This document shows, in pieces, positions 45,080 to 58,191 of a stretch of 64,000 nucleotides of DNA. Within the stretch, counting starts at the first letter, position 1, and each line of letters opens with the position of its first letter. This stretch comes from Linum tenue (lineage: Eukaryota > Streptophyta > Magnoliopsida > Malpighiales > Linaceae), in contig CAMGYJ010000002.1 of assembly GCA_946122785.1 (NCBI GenBank), positions 25,642,492-25,706,491 on the forward strand, in the 5' to 3' direction. Below the pieces are notes generated by a model. It was not told the origin of the DNA and made no database searches. It worked only from the letters and a program-made list of their open reading frames with translations. The translations under genes were made by a program, and so were the position numbers.

Positions 45080-47268
45080 ATGGCCATCAGAGCAGCAGCT
45101 ACTTCCGCACCGACCGCTCGCAGTAGCTCTGCCCTCTCGCTGCCGCCTCCCATTTCGTCTTCCTCCTCCTACTCTTCCGCTCAGCTGAGCTTCGGGCGCG
45201 CCAAATCCACAACTCGACCCCGCACCACTGTGGGGTGCGCTATCTCCTGCACCATGACCAGAGAGGCGGCGGCTGTTACCTCGACGGAGAAGGATGATTC
45301 CGACCCGGCTCTGTGGAGTCGACCCGACTCGTTCGGCCGGTTCGGCAAGTTCGGCGGCAAGTACGTCCCCGAGACTCTCATGTATGCTCTCACTGAGCTC
45401 GAATCCGCCTTCAATTCCGTCAAGAACGACCCTGATTTCCAGGCAAGTAAACTGTGCATTTCCGCTGTTAAAGTAGGAATCTTTTTGGGGGAAATCGCCA
45501 AATCGGTGTATTTCATTACTTAATTGAATCTGTTGTGTGGATGAGTGAAGCAAACTGTAATATGCTGGATATGTGATTTGGGTTCTGATTCCTGGGAACT
45601 GGTGAACCCATTTGGAATGCAGGCAGAACTGGGCGGTATTTTGAAAGACTATGTCGGAAGGGAGACTCCTCTTTACTTCGCTGAACGGCTCACCGATCAT
45701 TACAGGCGTCCGAATGGTGAAGGGCCACACATTTACCTGAAGAGGGAGGATCTGAACCACACTGGCGCTCACAAGATCAACAATGCCATTGGCCAAGTTC
45801 TGCTGGCGAAGAGGTTGGGCAAGAAGCGGATCATTGCAGAGACTGGAGCTGGTCAGCACGGGGTTGCCACTGCTACTGTCTGTGCAAGGTTTGGGTTGGA
45901 ATGTATCATCTATATGGGCGCGCAGGATATGGAGAGACAATCCCTTAATGTGTTTAGGATGCGGCTTCTGGGAGCTGAGGTGAGAGGGGTTCATTCTGGG
46001 ACGGCCACTCTTAAAGATGCTACATCAGAAGCTATAAGGGATTGGGTGACCAACGTGGAGTCGACTCATTATATTCTAGGTTCTGTTGCTGGTCCGCATC
46101 CGTATCCAATGATGGTGAGGGAGTTCCACAAGGTAATTGGTGAGGAAACTAGAAGGCAAGCAATGGAAAAATGGGGTGGGAAGCCAGACATCCTTGTCGC
46201 GTGCGTTGGTGGTGGTTCGAATGCGATGGGATTGTTTGAGGATTTTGTCAAGGACAAAGATGTTAGGTTGATTGGCGTGGAGGCTGCAGGTTTAGGTCTG
46301 GATAGCGGTAAGCATGCTGCAACTCTGACTAAAGGAGAAGTTGGTGTATTGCATGGAGCTATGAGCTATTTGTTACAAGATGATGATGGGCAAATCATTG
46401 AGCCTCACTCCATTAGTGCTGGGTAACATTTGTGAATTCATAGGTTGCTTTTTGGTTTGACTATTACACCTTTGTCGTTCGTAGTTCATTGTGGCCTTGT
46501 TGGAATAGGTTGGATTACCCTGGAGTTGGACCTGAGCATAGCTTTCTGAAAGAGAAAGGCCGTGCTGAATACTATTGTGTCACTGATGAGGAGGCACTAG
46601 AAGGTATGGAAGCTCTTCCTAGGCTGTGCTTTCTTTTGCTATGCTCTTGAATAGGCCATTTTTGTGATTATTAGTACTGTGTTTTGGCTTGTGCATCTGA
46701 ATATGTTCTTTGTATAACAAATTTCCAATTGCCAATCCTGCTTTATATATTTAATATTTTGGCTAACCTCACTGGTGCTTGAGAGTAAGTCGCAACCTGA
46801 TCAGTTTTCATACGCCTTAAAGATATAGGAGAACATGTTAGTTTGCCTGAGGTTGTGATTGATCAATGCTAATTGGTCAACTGGTTGAAATCCATTAACA
46901 TGTCGTATAATCAGCCTAGAACCATAGTTTTGGCTGTGGAAGACAACTATACTCTGTACTTCCATATACATAGCTAGACTATCCCCTTGTTCAGTGGGTT
47001 TGCTCCTTTCAGACACCAGAAGAACTCCCTTTTTTGGCACAGCTTCACGATGTAAAGGCAATCCATCTGACTACTTCTTTTCACCCGTGCAGCATTTAAG
47101 AGAGTATCAAGACTTGAAGGCATAATCCCGGCTCTGGAGACATCTCATGCTTTGGCTTACCTTGAGAAGCTTTGCCCAACCCTCCCTGATAAAACTAAGG
47201 TCGTACTGAACTGCAGCGGCCGAGGGGACAAGGATGTTCAGACTGCCATCAAGTACTTGAAAGTCTGA
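45080..47268 (+). CDS. TSB1: Tryptophan synthase beta chain, plastid
   Basis: Four exons: 45080-45442, 45623-46422, 46509-46603 and 47093-47268, giving 477 residues. The first 60 or so residues are Ser/Ala-rich and basic, a plastid transit peptide. The enzyme joins indole and serine to make tryptophan with pyridoxal phosphate. The Schiff-base lysine lies in [10 protein letters not shown] (K172), and the phosphate-binding loop is GGGSNAMG near residue 315. Other hallmarks are [25 protein letters not shown] and the C-terminal [10 protein letters not shown]. Intron 1 appears to use a GC donor (CAG followed by GCAAGT): this keeps a conserved Glu in the joined sequence AELGG. A GT donor four bases on with an acceptor shifted by four bases would give Lys instead. 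No lesions. Symbol follows the Arabidopsis family. Confidence 0.94.
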
Positions 47269-49000
47269 ACAGTAAAGCTTAGATGAACTGCCTCTGCAGA
47301 TTTTCCTTCTCTTTCGACATACGGGAACAATAAGCAAAATACTAATAGGTGGTGAGTTCCAACTTGGTGGTGTAAGCTGAAGGCTCTTCTGACAAACTCT
47401 GGTACCAGAAAGGCATTTTGTCAATTAGTCTATCTATGTATGATCTCAGTCGAGCTAATAATAAGTATGCTTGTTGCATTTTCTTTCTTGAAACATTAGC
47501 CTTAGAAGCTTCGTTGAAGAATCATGGAATGTACTCAAGATTGCATGCATCTCTTACACTACCACTGGAATGTATTGTTAAGAGTAGTGGGAAAGCAAAT
47601 ATAGTACGAGCAAATTTCCAACCAGTGGACAGAAACAGGATCATCCTAATTACTATCCCACGTCAACCACAAGAAGATATAAGGTTTAGAGGAAATGAAG
47701 TGGAGAGGTAGATCCCAATAAATTGGAAGACTCTGGAGTCTCAGATTGCCTCTTAGGGTTTGGATCGGCGAAGTCTTAGGTTTGACAATCTTAGGTTTGT
47801 TAGGACAACGCAATTGTAAAGTCAAGACCATAGTCCATACTCCATAGAGAGTTCAAAAGTAAGTCCACAGGACAAGAAACGGTGTGGGGAGGGTTTTCTT
47901 CCCTCTCTTAGTTTTATTCCGCCAAAACAACGTAAAATGGCAAGTACAATGTCACTCAGCTCAGCCTATTTCAATCTCGTTTCAGCAAAGCTTGTTGCTA
48001 CTGCGGCTACTAATGAAACAACATTATTATCATCAGTCCTACTGTCATGTCTTTCTCGCTCTCTTTTAACTATTTCACCTTATTATCTACAAAAAGGCCG
48101 AAAAAGAAAATCTATAGCAAAAAACCAAACACTAGTCCTCATATTGTTGGCATTTTACCCACCATCCTCTTTTAACAATTTCTCCTTTTACTTCACCATC
48201 CACATTCTACCTTTGCTTAACAAAACTAACATGAATTGTTTTCAAAAATTTCTTCTTATTCTTCCCCAATTTTGGATCACTGCTTAGCCTGCATTCAAAC
48301 ACCAAACAAAACTTCCCATCAGTCGAGCATCAAAGCTTTAAGGGTTGTTTCAGCAAACAAAAAGCATACTCCAACCTAATGGTTGGCTTAGAAGAAATAT
48401 AAAATAAGAGCATATTCTCCACATGATGCTTTGGCTTTTTGCTTGTACCAAGTCAATCTTTTGACTTTGGATAATCACAAAGAAGAAAGCATATTCTAAG
48501 AACAAAGTTCTCGAGGGAGGGAGGGTTGTAACATCCATTTATTATTGTCTGATTGACTGATTCTGACCCCAGATGCATACGAAAAGTCAGCTCTGTCATC
48601 AACCAACCCTTCAATTGGGTGAGATGAGAATTCATATTTGAATGAGTAATGATAATAACAAGGCCAAGAAAGAAACATCACATCTCCCACACAAGATTAG
48701 TTAAGCAAGTAAACGACATAGTTCATCACATGATGATGATAAAGCCACTACTAATCCTACCTCATGCTAATTGCTGAAGGATCTTAGATCTCACTAACAC
48801 TTGAAGAAACCATTTTAAAATGTTGTCATTGGAAGGTAATGAACAATGTGAGGGGTCATACATGGGTTTAATCCATGACAATTCAAATCGAGACATGTTG
48901 ACCTTATGGGATCCATATGTTCATTTTGATGGAACAACCGAAAATGAGCAGCTAGCTATTGGAAGAGAAGAGAAGAAAAAAGAGAGGAAAGGGGACTTAC
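47269..49000. other. Spacer between TSB and GPT stop-side ends
   Basis: The two genes converge here. It holds the TSB 3' untranslated region, about 1 kb of AT-rich sequence without recognised features, and the unlocated last exon and 3' end of the minus-strand translocator gene. Confidence 0.5.
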
Positions 49001-51323
49001 CTGGGAATACAAGAAGGTTCCAAGGATAGCGATGGCAGCTCCCAAAGCATTGACAGGGCGGACAGGTGTGTGGAAGATGATGATGGAGGAAACAATGACG
49101 GATATACGTTTCATGGTGTTTCCAATGCTAAACGTCAAGGGAGAGATTTCATCCAATGACATGTATGAAACCTGGTTGTACAGATGATAGAACACACTTT
49201 GTGCGGCTACCCACCTACAAAGAAGGGAAATCAACATTCAACACATCACATCTCCAGAATCCAAATGAAAGAAACAAAGGAGAGAGAAAGAAAATGGAGA
49301 AATCATGTATCAACCAGCAATGTCTAGAGCATGCATCGAAGACAGGACAACAACACCAGCTGAACTCCCAACAACCTTATCCATAGTAATTTCTAGTACT
49401 CATATATGGTTTGATCGATCCCCGTTCACAATCAAGTTCTGTTTGTGTGTCCAACTAGAGAACCGTATGCAGACTACTTTACAGCCAGAAAATGTAAATT
49501 ATTTGAGAACAGCTGAGGTGGCATAACACACACCACTCATTGGTTGCATCGCAAAACTACCCAACATACTGTACATATATTATAATACACACAAATGACA
49601 AAGAATGTTACAAGAAATACTACGTAGCTATGTCAGAAAAGTGGGAATCATCACCTGCAATGTTATGAACAGCTGCTCTGTAGTATCAATAAATTACAGA
49701 AATGTACTAGAGATAAGCAGGGGTAGATTACCAGTAAAACAGAATAAAAAAATCAACAACAGTGTGTTTTCAATTGCAAGAAAATTACCAGACGAAATTG
49801 GGTCCAATCTGAGAAAGGGCGTTTTGCCACCCAGCAGCCCACATCTGTGGTCCCTCAACAGCAATAGCGAAAGGTGTGAGAATCACCAGAGACAATATAG
49901 AGAGACAAGCGTAGTAGTTCATTCCACTAACTGACTTGCCCTTCATACCCTTCTTTGAAAATATGTTCCTAAATACAAATGCCAAGTTGGAGATCATGGC
50001 CCCCATAAAACCTGCAATGGACAACAAAAACCCCACAACACAATCAGCAAAGTCAGGAAAGAGGCCACAAAACTCCAACCTATGCAACATACACACGAGG
50101 AGTAGATGACTAAGACCAAATAAATGTTACATGGCTTGTCAGAAGACCATAAAACAAGTTATAGAAGAAAACAAACATAACTAAAAATGCGTTTGCGCTT
50201 AGATAAACAGAGTTCTAAACTGCCATTCATATGTCAAACGAGAACCCAGTTTAGAATTTGAGCTGGGTTATATTGATGGTTCAAAATGAAAAGCAAACAA
50301 TGAATCAAACATTACCAGTCATGTTAAAGTTGAGCTCGGTGACAGCAGCAAGAGCACAACCACCAATAATTGGGAGGAGGGACAAGTAAACTCCGGCAGG
50401 GAAAGACTCTCCCAAGATGAATCTAGAGACCAAGACACTGAACGCTGGCTCACCACTCTTGATGATGTGAGTGAATGAAACTGCAACCTTAGACATACTC
50501 ACTGTTGCAGCAACGTGCCCGATTGTATGTGCCACTGCAACCTATGAATGAGCAAACAATTTCAGTCCATTATCAACCACATAAGCTTTATGAGGGAGAA
50601 AAATCCAAAATTGATGTTTGCCAGACAGATACAAAATGGGTAGCTACAGATCTCAAAAAATTCAGGAATGAAATCACAGGAAACCAACAAATTCGTCAAA
50701 TGTGTGCAAAGGAAACAAAATCTATCACCCAGATGAAAACAAAACCATCATTTTCCAATCCAATTTACTCACTTTCCCGTCAAATCTCAAAACCAAACAA
50801 AAACTCTGAAAATGAAACTTACAGGGAACAAAGTCTTCCAGAACTCAAAATCCGTCTTGGGCGCCGGCGTAATCCTTGTAGCCCAGGAGATCAACATCAT
50901 CAGAGATCCACAAGCAAGCGAAAGCGTGGATGTAAGCCATGGATACGGAAAAGCGTTCAACACTTTCTTGTTGTAGATATTGAAAACGACATTCAACGCC
51001 CACCAGGTGGCGAAGTAAATTCCGATCTTAACCTTCCTCGCCGCCTCTGGTTTGGCATCGCTAGCGTCAATCGGTTCTGGCCGATCAGCTTCATACGCCT
51101 TGCAAACGATCAAGGGCGCACTACTCTCCCTGGCAGAAAAAGCCTCGATAGAGGTGAGGTGCAAAGGCTTCGAAACTGAGAGGGAGGGTTTCAAACCCTT
51201 AGGAGGAGCCGCAAGCGGTGGCAAAAAGAAGGCTTTCCCAGCCGCCAAGGGGGTTTTCCGGCGGAAAACAGTGTCAGATCCATTGATCGGCGGAGCTAGG
51301 GGAGAGTGTTTGAGCGAGATCAT
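49001..51323 (-). CDS. GPT1: Glucose-6-phosphate/phosphate translocator, plastid inner envelope (last codons not placed)
   Basis: Four exons are clear: 51323-50823, 50541-50316, 50011-49789 and 49214-49001, in frame for 388 residues. The first 80 to 90 residues form a transit peptide. The carrier domain has eight to ten hydrophobic segments, with KIGIYFATWWALNVVFNIYN, HTIGHVAATVSMSKVAVSFT, HIIKSGEPAFSVLVSRF, FVFRNIFSKKGMKG and HLYNQVSYMSLDEISPLTF. These match GPT better than the triose-phosphate or PEP translocators. It exchanges cytosolic glucose 6-phosphate for plastid phosphate and feeds starch synthesis and the oxidative pentose phosphate route. Exon 4 ends LYSQ before a GTAAGT donor; family members usually add only two or three more residues from a last exon, which I could not find with confidence downstream of 49000. 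Confidence 0.9.
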
Positions 51324-51695
51324 AACGAAGGAAAATGATCACCACCTAGTGCCAACTTACAAAGACCAGATCAGAGGAGAGATCGCCCGTAAACAAATAG
51401 AACAAATACCGATCGGTTAGAATGAGAGTTTTGTGGTTGTTTGGTGGGTTTTAAGAGCGGAGAAGCTCGAGCGGAGGGAGCTGGGAAATTGGGTTGGTTT
51501 GGAACCTATTAAAAGAAAAAAATAAGAGAGAAAAAGTTGTTCTTTTCGATTCAACCTTTTCTTGATCGAATATTTAATTATTTACTATTTATTTACATTG
51601 AAATATCAGACCCACTAATTATGCGACTAATCATGCTTCCCAAAAGTTATTTACGTTGGCTCCACATTTTTTATGCTATCAAGAGTAGTTTTACT
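51324..51695. other. GPT leader and promoter region
   Basis: The stretch 51324-51490 is likely transcribed leader. Beyond that the sequence is AT-rich, with no clear promoter element recognised. Confidence 0.45.
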
Positions 51696-52236
51696 TAGAT
51701 GGCAATGGATCGGGTAGGTGGCGGATAGTGCATATTCGTTACTCTACTCAAAGTAGTTCGGTTTTACCTATATCTATATCCACATAAGAAACGAGTAGAA
51801 AATCAAAATCATGCCCATACCCGTTTGGGTTTCGGGTATCCACGGTTATCTATGGATAATAATTTCTCTACATAACTCCAAGTTAACATTCACTCGTATT
51901 CTCACATTACGTAAGAGGAAAAGTACGACAATAATTCACTAGAATGAAGAAAATTAATTAAAACAACGCAATTTTATAAAAATATTATATTATATGCTAA
52001 ATATAAAATATGTTAGATAAAAATAATAATTATTTCTAGACAAAATATATATGCATGTGTATAATCGGGCGGGTTCGGGTTGGATAGTGAGAAACCCATG
52101 CCCACCCATTACCCGCAATATTTGGGTTCAGATTTTACACGTACCACTAAAAGTCCTTCGATTTCGGGTTTTACCCTACTCGATTAGGTCGGATTCGGGC
52201 GGATATCCACGATTACGGTTACTTTTGCCATCCCTA
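51696..52236. mobile_element. hAT-type MITE, 541 bp
   Basis: Ends TAGATGGCAA and, inverted, TAGGGATGGCAAAAG. They are flanked by 8-bp duplications GTTTTACT (51688-51695) and GTTTTACC (52237-52244), seven of eight identical. The interior repeats CGGGT/ACCCG and TATCCACG motifs near both ends. It has no coding capacity. Confidence 0.78.
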
Positions 52237-52244
52237 GTTTTACC

Positions 52245-53062
52245 TACCATATAGAAAAAAATTATTCTATTCTATTTTCTTACGGATGAGTATCACATGT
52301 GATGTACGTAGGCAGGGCGGGGTAGGCATGACTAGTACTCGCTCAAACTTGACCAGTTTTAATATGTTTTATTCACATCAAACTATATATTTTTCTCAAA
52401 TAGCTTACAATTTTATTTTTATTATATAATGTTTTAGCTATAATAAAGTTGTAAATATATTAGAGGTGATAATATTCATTTCTGGAATAAGTTAACTTCA
52501 TTTAGCATTGTCCAACAAGGCTATGGCTATGGTACTTATAGCTCATATATAAAAACATGCTCACGGTGCTGGGCACTCGGTTCTTTACGTCCGTTGGATG
52601 AATGCGGTGACAATTTATTTCTAAATTGCTATCACGTCCATCCAACGATCACGAAGAATCCAGTGCTCGATACAATGACTAGGGCTAGAAGTTTGATATC
52701 GGTATTTGGGATATACCGAATATTATACCATAGTTGTCAATGTTTGGTATTTATAGGATTGGGATTGAAATTCAATTTTGATTGTAATTCGATATTAGGG
52801 ATTACGCGATTGGAATCGATATTATACCGAAATACCAAAAAATACCGAAATATAAACTAATGTGTATTTTCACCACTCTAGATAGGCTACCCTCACTCAC
52901 TTTTATGAGTCATCAATCATTAAAATGCAAAATTAATTGTTTAGCCCATTGACCACCTCGTTACTTTTCTGATTTCTCCCTCATAATTTGAGAACCCAAA
53001 TCAATTCCATCAACTTTTCTTAGGTAGTTATACTCGGCCATAAACAAAGAACCGTAGCAAAG
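52245..53062. other. Intergenic with a relic of the 12500-type MITE
   Basis: Bases 52681-52862 (starting AGGGCTAGAAGTTTGATATC) are a partial, diverged copy of the nested MITE at 12500-13244, matching its left end. The right end is absent. No gene seen. Confidence 0.55.
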
Positions 53063-56000
53063 TCTTTTTTTTCTCCCAAAAATACTTCGTATTAAACGAA
53101 CGAGATAATCAAGATACAAGATAGTTAACTGGCCGATTAGAGCCAAGTACGAAAATAGAACCCTATCAAACTAGGGAACAATGAAATGACTTTTTTGGCC
53201 ACCATATGGACCACCCTATTATGAGCACGACCAACAAAACAAACACTAGACAAGAGAAAACATTGCCTCAACACGTTGATCTCGCTCAAGATTGCCCCAC
53301 CACGAGCATCCGAACACAAGTCCTCCTTCACCTTATCTAGGACCACCTGAGCATCATCAGCGAAGATGACATCCTGTACACCCATCTCAAGAGCCCACCG
53401 AATCCCATCCCTCAAAGCAAGAAGCTCCACCAGGAAAGGGTCTTGGACATCCGGGTACAAAGAGGCATCCGCCCCAAGCAGCGTCCCTGAGACATCCTCC
53501 AAAACCCAACCCCCTGCACCATGAGAACCTGAACGAACGGCTCCATCAGTGAATATCCACACCACCCCTCCCTATCCTGCACCCCAACCGGACCCTCCCT
53601 CAGCCCATTCCCAGGAGCAGGGAAAGATGCCAACCCACTCAAAGGCACCACCTTCCACTCCGCCACCTGCCTATTGAACTGAGAGAGCAACACGGCGGGT
53701 GTAAACAGTGTGGAGTAAAAAACCACCCAATTTCGAGCTTTCCATATACCCCAGAAGAGAGCAACGACTCGCATAAGCATTCCTCCCTCCAAACTTGGCT
53801 GATCAAGTAATCGTCGCCAGAAAACTTTAAATGAGTCAGAAATGAACTCATTTCGAAGAAAATCTAGCCCAGGTGCCTCCCAACATCCCCCAGCCAAACG
53901 ACAATGAAAAAATAAATGCTCAGCAGATTCCTCCTCCCCTAAGCATGTGGGGCACAGAAGGACCCCTTCCATTCCCCTTGCCGATAATGCTTCTCCTGTG
54001 GGAACCACTCTCCGCAATAGTTGCCAAAGGAAGAACTGAAATTTAGGAGGGACCGGGGCACTCCACACCTTACCACACAAGCCCAAATCCCAAATCGTAG
54101 GCCCTTGCTAAGCTTGAACTTCCCGACCCCGCCTAAGATCTGACGCTAGATGATATCCTGACTGAACAGTGTAAGAACCATACATCTCATGGTGCCAGAT
54201 CAGTCTATCATGAATCGGCACCCGTGGCAGAGGAATAGCCCGAATTTGAGCAACAGTACCGCTCTCAAAAAGATGACAAAGAACGTCCTTCCTCCACCTA
54301 CCATCGTGATGGGAAATCAAGGAATCGACCGTCCCCTGAGCCCCTGCCATCTCTGGACGCAATGGAGGGGGGTTGGGGTGACAAGCAGGGACCCAATCCG
54401 AAGTGGCAATCGAGATCCTCTCCCCTGTCCCAACCTGCCAGTGCAACCCATGTTGTAGGAGCTCCCGACCATGTAGGATACCACGCCATCCCAATGAAGG
54501 AAGAGATCCCATAATAGCCTCTAAGAAAGAAGACTGGGGATAGTACTTACCTTTGAAAATGCGAGCAAGCATGCAATCATGATCAGTTAGTAAGCGCCAT
54601 CCCAACTTAGCCAATAATGCCTGATTGAAATCCTTTAACCGACGGAAGGCCATCCCCCCCAGCCTTGCTCAGACAGAGGGTTTTCCAAGAGACCCAATGA
54701 ATTTTATGCTCCCCTGATTTAGCTTCCCACCAGAAGCGAGCCATGTGTCTATCCAGATCTCTACACAAAGTTTCAGACAACCAAAAGCATGACATCGCAT
54801 GAATGGGTAAACCATTCACAACTGCCTTCAACAGAACCTCTCTTGCCGACAATGAGAGACACTGACTTTTCCACCCTTGCAGCTGGCTTAAAATCCTCTC
54901 CTCGATGTAGCAAACCGTCTCTATCTTAGAGCGACCGACGAGAGCTGATAAGCCCAAATACTGGTCAGTGGCTCCCACAACACTAACACCAATAATGGAC
55001 CTATGCTGCTCCCTTTCTTGTTGCTTAACGTTCTTACTAAAGTAGATAGCCGAATTTTCCAAGTTCACCTTCTGTCCACTGAATGCCTCATATCTAAGGC
55101 AAAATCTCCCTTAAGCTAGTACACTCTGATCCCGAAACTCGCAGAAACAGATAAGAATCATTTGCAAAAAATAAATGAGACACCACGGGACAACGAGGGC
55201 TTATACGAATGCATGTTAGAGACTTTCTAACAATAGCCTACCGAAGAAGCGCAACAAATCCTTTCGTACAAAGTGCAAATAAAAGAGGAGAGAGCGGGTC
55301 TCCCTGATGCAAGCCACGAGAAGTTGCAAAATAGCCTGAAGGACGACGATTCATCATTACCGAAAAGGTTGAAGACGTAACACAAGGCCGGAGCCATTTA
55401 ATCCATTGCGCACAAAAACCAAGTTTTTCAAGTAATGCAAATAAAAATGGCCATTCCACCCTATCATAAGCCTTCTCCATATCAACCTTCAAAGCCATGA
55501 ACCCTTGTTTTCTTTCCCGCTTATTCCGCAGATAATGCATGACCTCGTGACCAATGAGGATATTATCAACAATCTACCTCCCGCGCACAAATTCATTCTA
55601 CCAGGAAAAACAATGGCAGGAAGGTAACGAGATAGCCTTTCTGCCAAGATCCTCGATATCACCTTGTACATAAACTGACATAAACTAATCGGTCAGAGTT
55701 GCTTCATATGTTCAACATTATCCACTTTAGGAAATAAGACCAGCCAAGTATGGTTGAAATTCTTCAATAGAATCCCAGTCTAAAAAAAGTGAGTCACCGC
55801 CTCCGTTACATCCATACCAACTATATCCCAAAACTTCATGAAAAAGACCCTAGTAAAGCCATCGGAGCCTGAGAAGCCCCAACCTGAAAGACAGTCGTAT
55901 GGATTTCTATTGGAGAGATCTTTGCTGATAACTTAACATTCATTGTAGCAGTAACTTTCTCCCCAATCGTCCAATTGAGGACCTGTTCTCGGACAAACTG

Positions 56001-56240
56001 GCCATCCATCCCATCAGTAGTAAATAATGAGGAATAGAAGTCACTAGCGACTACGACCTTTCCATCCTCCTCCGTCACCCATGAACCATCTAGCGCAAAT
56101 AGTCTTGAGATAAAATTTCTCTTTATACGTGCTCGAATCACCAGATGAAAGTAGAACGTGTTCTTATCCCCAAACTGCAACCAACCCACCCTGGATTTCT
56201 GTTTCCAATAAATTTCCTCATTCGTCCATGCGATTCAAAG
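53063..56240 (-). pseudogene. Dead L1-type LINE, 5'-truncated
   Basis: On the minus strand, fragments follow the ORF2 order. A linker reading EEIYWKQKSRVGWLQFGDKN opens it at about 56220. Reverse transcriptase pieces follow (MALKVDMEKAYDRVEWPF, SRGLHQGDPLSPLLFALCTK near 55300), then zf-RVT (PPKFQFFLWQLL, CPTCLGEEESAEHLFFHC near 54000-53900) and an RNase H (FTDGAVRSGSHGAGGW, 53565-53137). Many frameshifts and stops separate them. The endonuclease and the beginning of ORF2 are missing, and an 8-base T run at about 53065-53072 is the remnant of the tail. It belongs to a different subfamily from the LINE at 4.4-9.1 kb. Confidence 0.88.
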
Positions 56241-56272
56241 GTTCGCTTCTAAATCTCTTGTCCGCGATTCGA

Positions 56273-56470
56273 AGGGGTGCTAAACGGTAATGCGATTAAC
56301 GTGTTAACCGATAACCATACCGGTAACCGCGGTTATCGGTTAACTCGTTAACCAGGGCAAATTGTATTCGGCTGGAAATTTTAGGCTAGCGGTGTACCGA
56401 GATTGGAATGGCCAAATACCGTTGGCCGACCGGTATTCCGATACTGAATTGGAGTAGGCAATCTGTGCCA
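56273..56470. repeat. Probable left end of the hAT element at 58 kb
   Basis: AAGGGGTGCTAAACGGTAA resembles the hAT end TAGGGCTGGTAAACGG. It is followed by a cluster of CGGTTAAC and GATAACC motifs like those in the outer MITE at 11749. This suggests that the transposase pseudogene at 58192 once moved with this end. The right end was not found. Confidence 0.45.
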
Positions 56471-56653
56471 GCTTAAGAGTTGGATTCCAAACGTCGGCCA
56501 CCCAAAACAAAAGCCCTCACAATTAACCTAGACACCTTAGACATCTATCGATCGGCTATCTATATTTGCATTGCTCTTTCTTTCCTCTGCCTACTGCCCT
56601 GCTGCACGAGCATGACTGCACGATAATTGATCACTCCTCCGTTCATTGAACCT

Positions 56654-56964
56654 GATAGTATCTTCATCGTCTCCATCGCCGTCAACAAGCTCCATCCAAG
56701 AGACACGACCCAGACCAGCAGCTGTCATCCTTTCCTCCAGGTTCTGTTTCCGTCAAGCCCTTTCGTCATTGCCCTGTTTCCGTCGAACCCCATCGCCGTC
56801 GATCGAAATCGGTAGTATCTTCGTTGTCCTCGTTGTTGGAGCAAGCTCCGACTAAGAGACATGACCCAGCAGCCCTCATCCTCTCTGCTAGGCTCTGTTT
56901 TTGACTTTTCGTCAAGCCCCTTCGCCGTTGTCCTGTGTGTGTCGAACCCAGTCGCCGTCTGAGC
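56654..56964. repeat. Diverged tandem duplication of about 155 bp
   Basis: Two adjacent units (56654-56810 and 56811 to about 56964) start GATAGTATCTTC and GGTAGTATCTTC. They share AAGCTCC, AGAGACA(C/T)GACCCAG, GGTTCTGTTT/GGCTCTGTTT and CGTCAAGCCC. They lie in the probable leader of the hAT pseudogene. Confidence 0.6.
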
Positions 56965-57397
56965 TTAATCGCTCGACTGCACAACCCAGCAGCTCGTCCT
57001 CTCCGGCTCTCCACGATTTGAGAGGTAACTTGTGTAGCCGAGTAATTTCATTATTTCAGTTTGATAATGTTAATGTATTTCACCATTTAGGAATTTGTCG
57101 TAGTCTTATAGCCGAGCAGAGAAGCATGGGGTTTTGTGATCTTGAATTAATGCTATTGTGTATAATTTTTTCTTTAATAATTAGTTTTTTTTGTACTTTT
57201 GTTCATTTTTTAGGCTTGCAGCTGAAGCAATATATTATACAACTTACAAAAGTTACAGCCGAGCACAAGGGGATTTTGTGGTTTTGTATTTTTGTTACTT
57301 GAGAAACAAAGTAAAAAATGTAAGATAGTGGTTTAATGGTTTATGGTTGGGTGGTTTTTGTTTTTTGACATGTTGGCATTTTAATGATTTTTTACTT

Positions 57398-58185
57398 TTT
57401 TTTTTTTTGATACTTAGATCAAATTTTCATTAAGAACAGGCAACCAATAGCAAAAAACTATGGCGCTCCTCGGAACAACAATCTGTACAAGTCAGCAAAG
57501 CAAATAAATCTACCCCAAGCCTCTAGCAATAAAACATTCTACCAAGCTCTGATCGAGCATACAACGATACTCAATTGCCCATTTAGCCTGCAAAATTAAT
57601 TTTCCTGGAGAACAAGCACCATGCAGTCCATACATCCTAGAACACCTCTCCCTCCATACCAGACTCAACACTACACTACATGACAGCCTATTTAGGCGCG
57701 CAGAAGCAGACTTCCCCTTCCATCTGGTAACACACCATTGCAATACTTGAGGCCAGTCCACTAGGGAAGGCGGAGTAGCACTCCTGAGAATTTGATCAAG
57801 CACATACCTTGTATAAGAGCACTCTACGAATAGATGGTGCCGTGTTTCCACTCCTCCAGGGCACAACAAACATAGTCCTGTGAGAGGTTTCCCCCAAGAG
57901 ATAAGTCGATCCTGCGTTTTCAATCTATCCTGAATTATTAGCCACAGAATAAACCCATGTCGAGGGATAACTATACTATCCCAAACCAGCTTCTTCCAAG
58001 CCACTTTACTGCATTTCTGTCGAAGTGATTGCCATACCCTTTTAATAGAGTATGTTTGCATAATCTCTCCATCCCATGCCAAGTCTCCCTGCATCACAGA
58101 TACACAAGGCCGAGCAAGCTCCCTACACTTCAAGATTCTCTTCCATATCCACGAGGCTGAGGAGGACAACCTTCTCGTCCTCGTA
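57398..58185 (-). pseudogene. LINE 3'-end fragment with zf-RVT domain
   Basis: A single open frame (58169-57510) reads a reverse-transcriptase zinc-binding domain: WKKLVWDSIVIPRHGFILWL then CLLCPGGVETRHHLFVEC. It ends beside a T run (57398-57410), the tail in reverse. Everything upstream of zf-RVT is missing, so this is a short 5'-truncated insertion. It lies immediately beside the first codons of the hAT transposase pseudogene. Confidence 0.82.
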
Positions 58186-58191
58186 AAGGAG

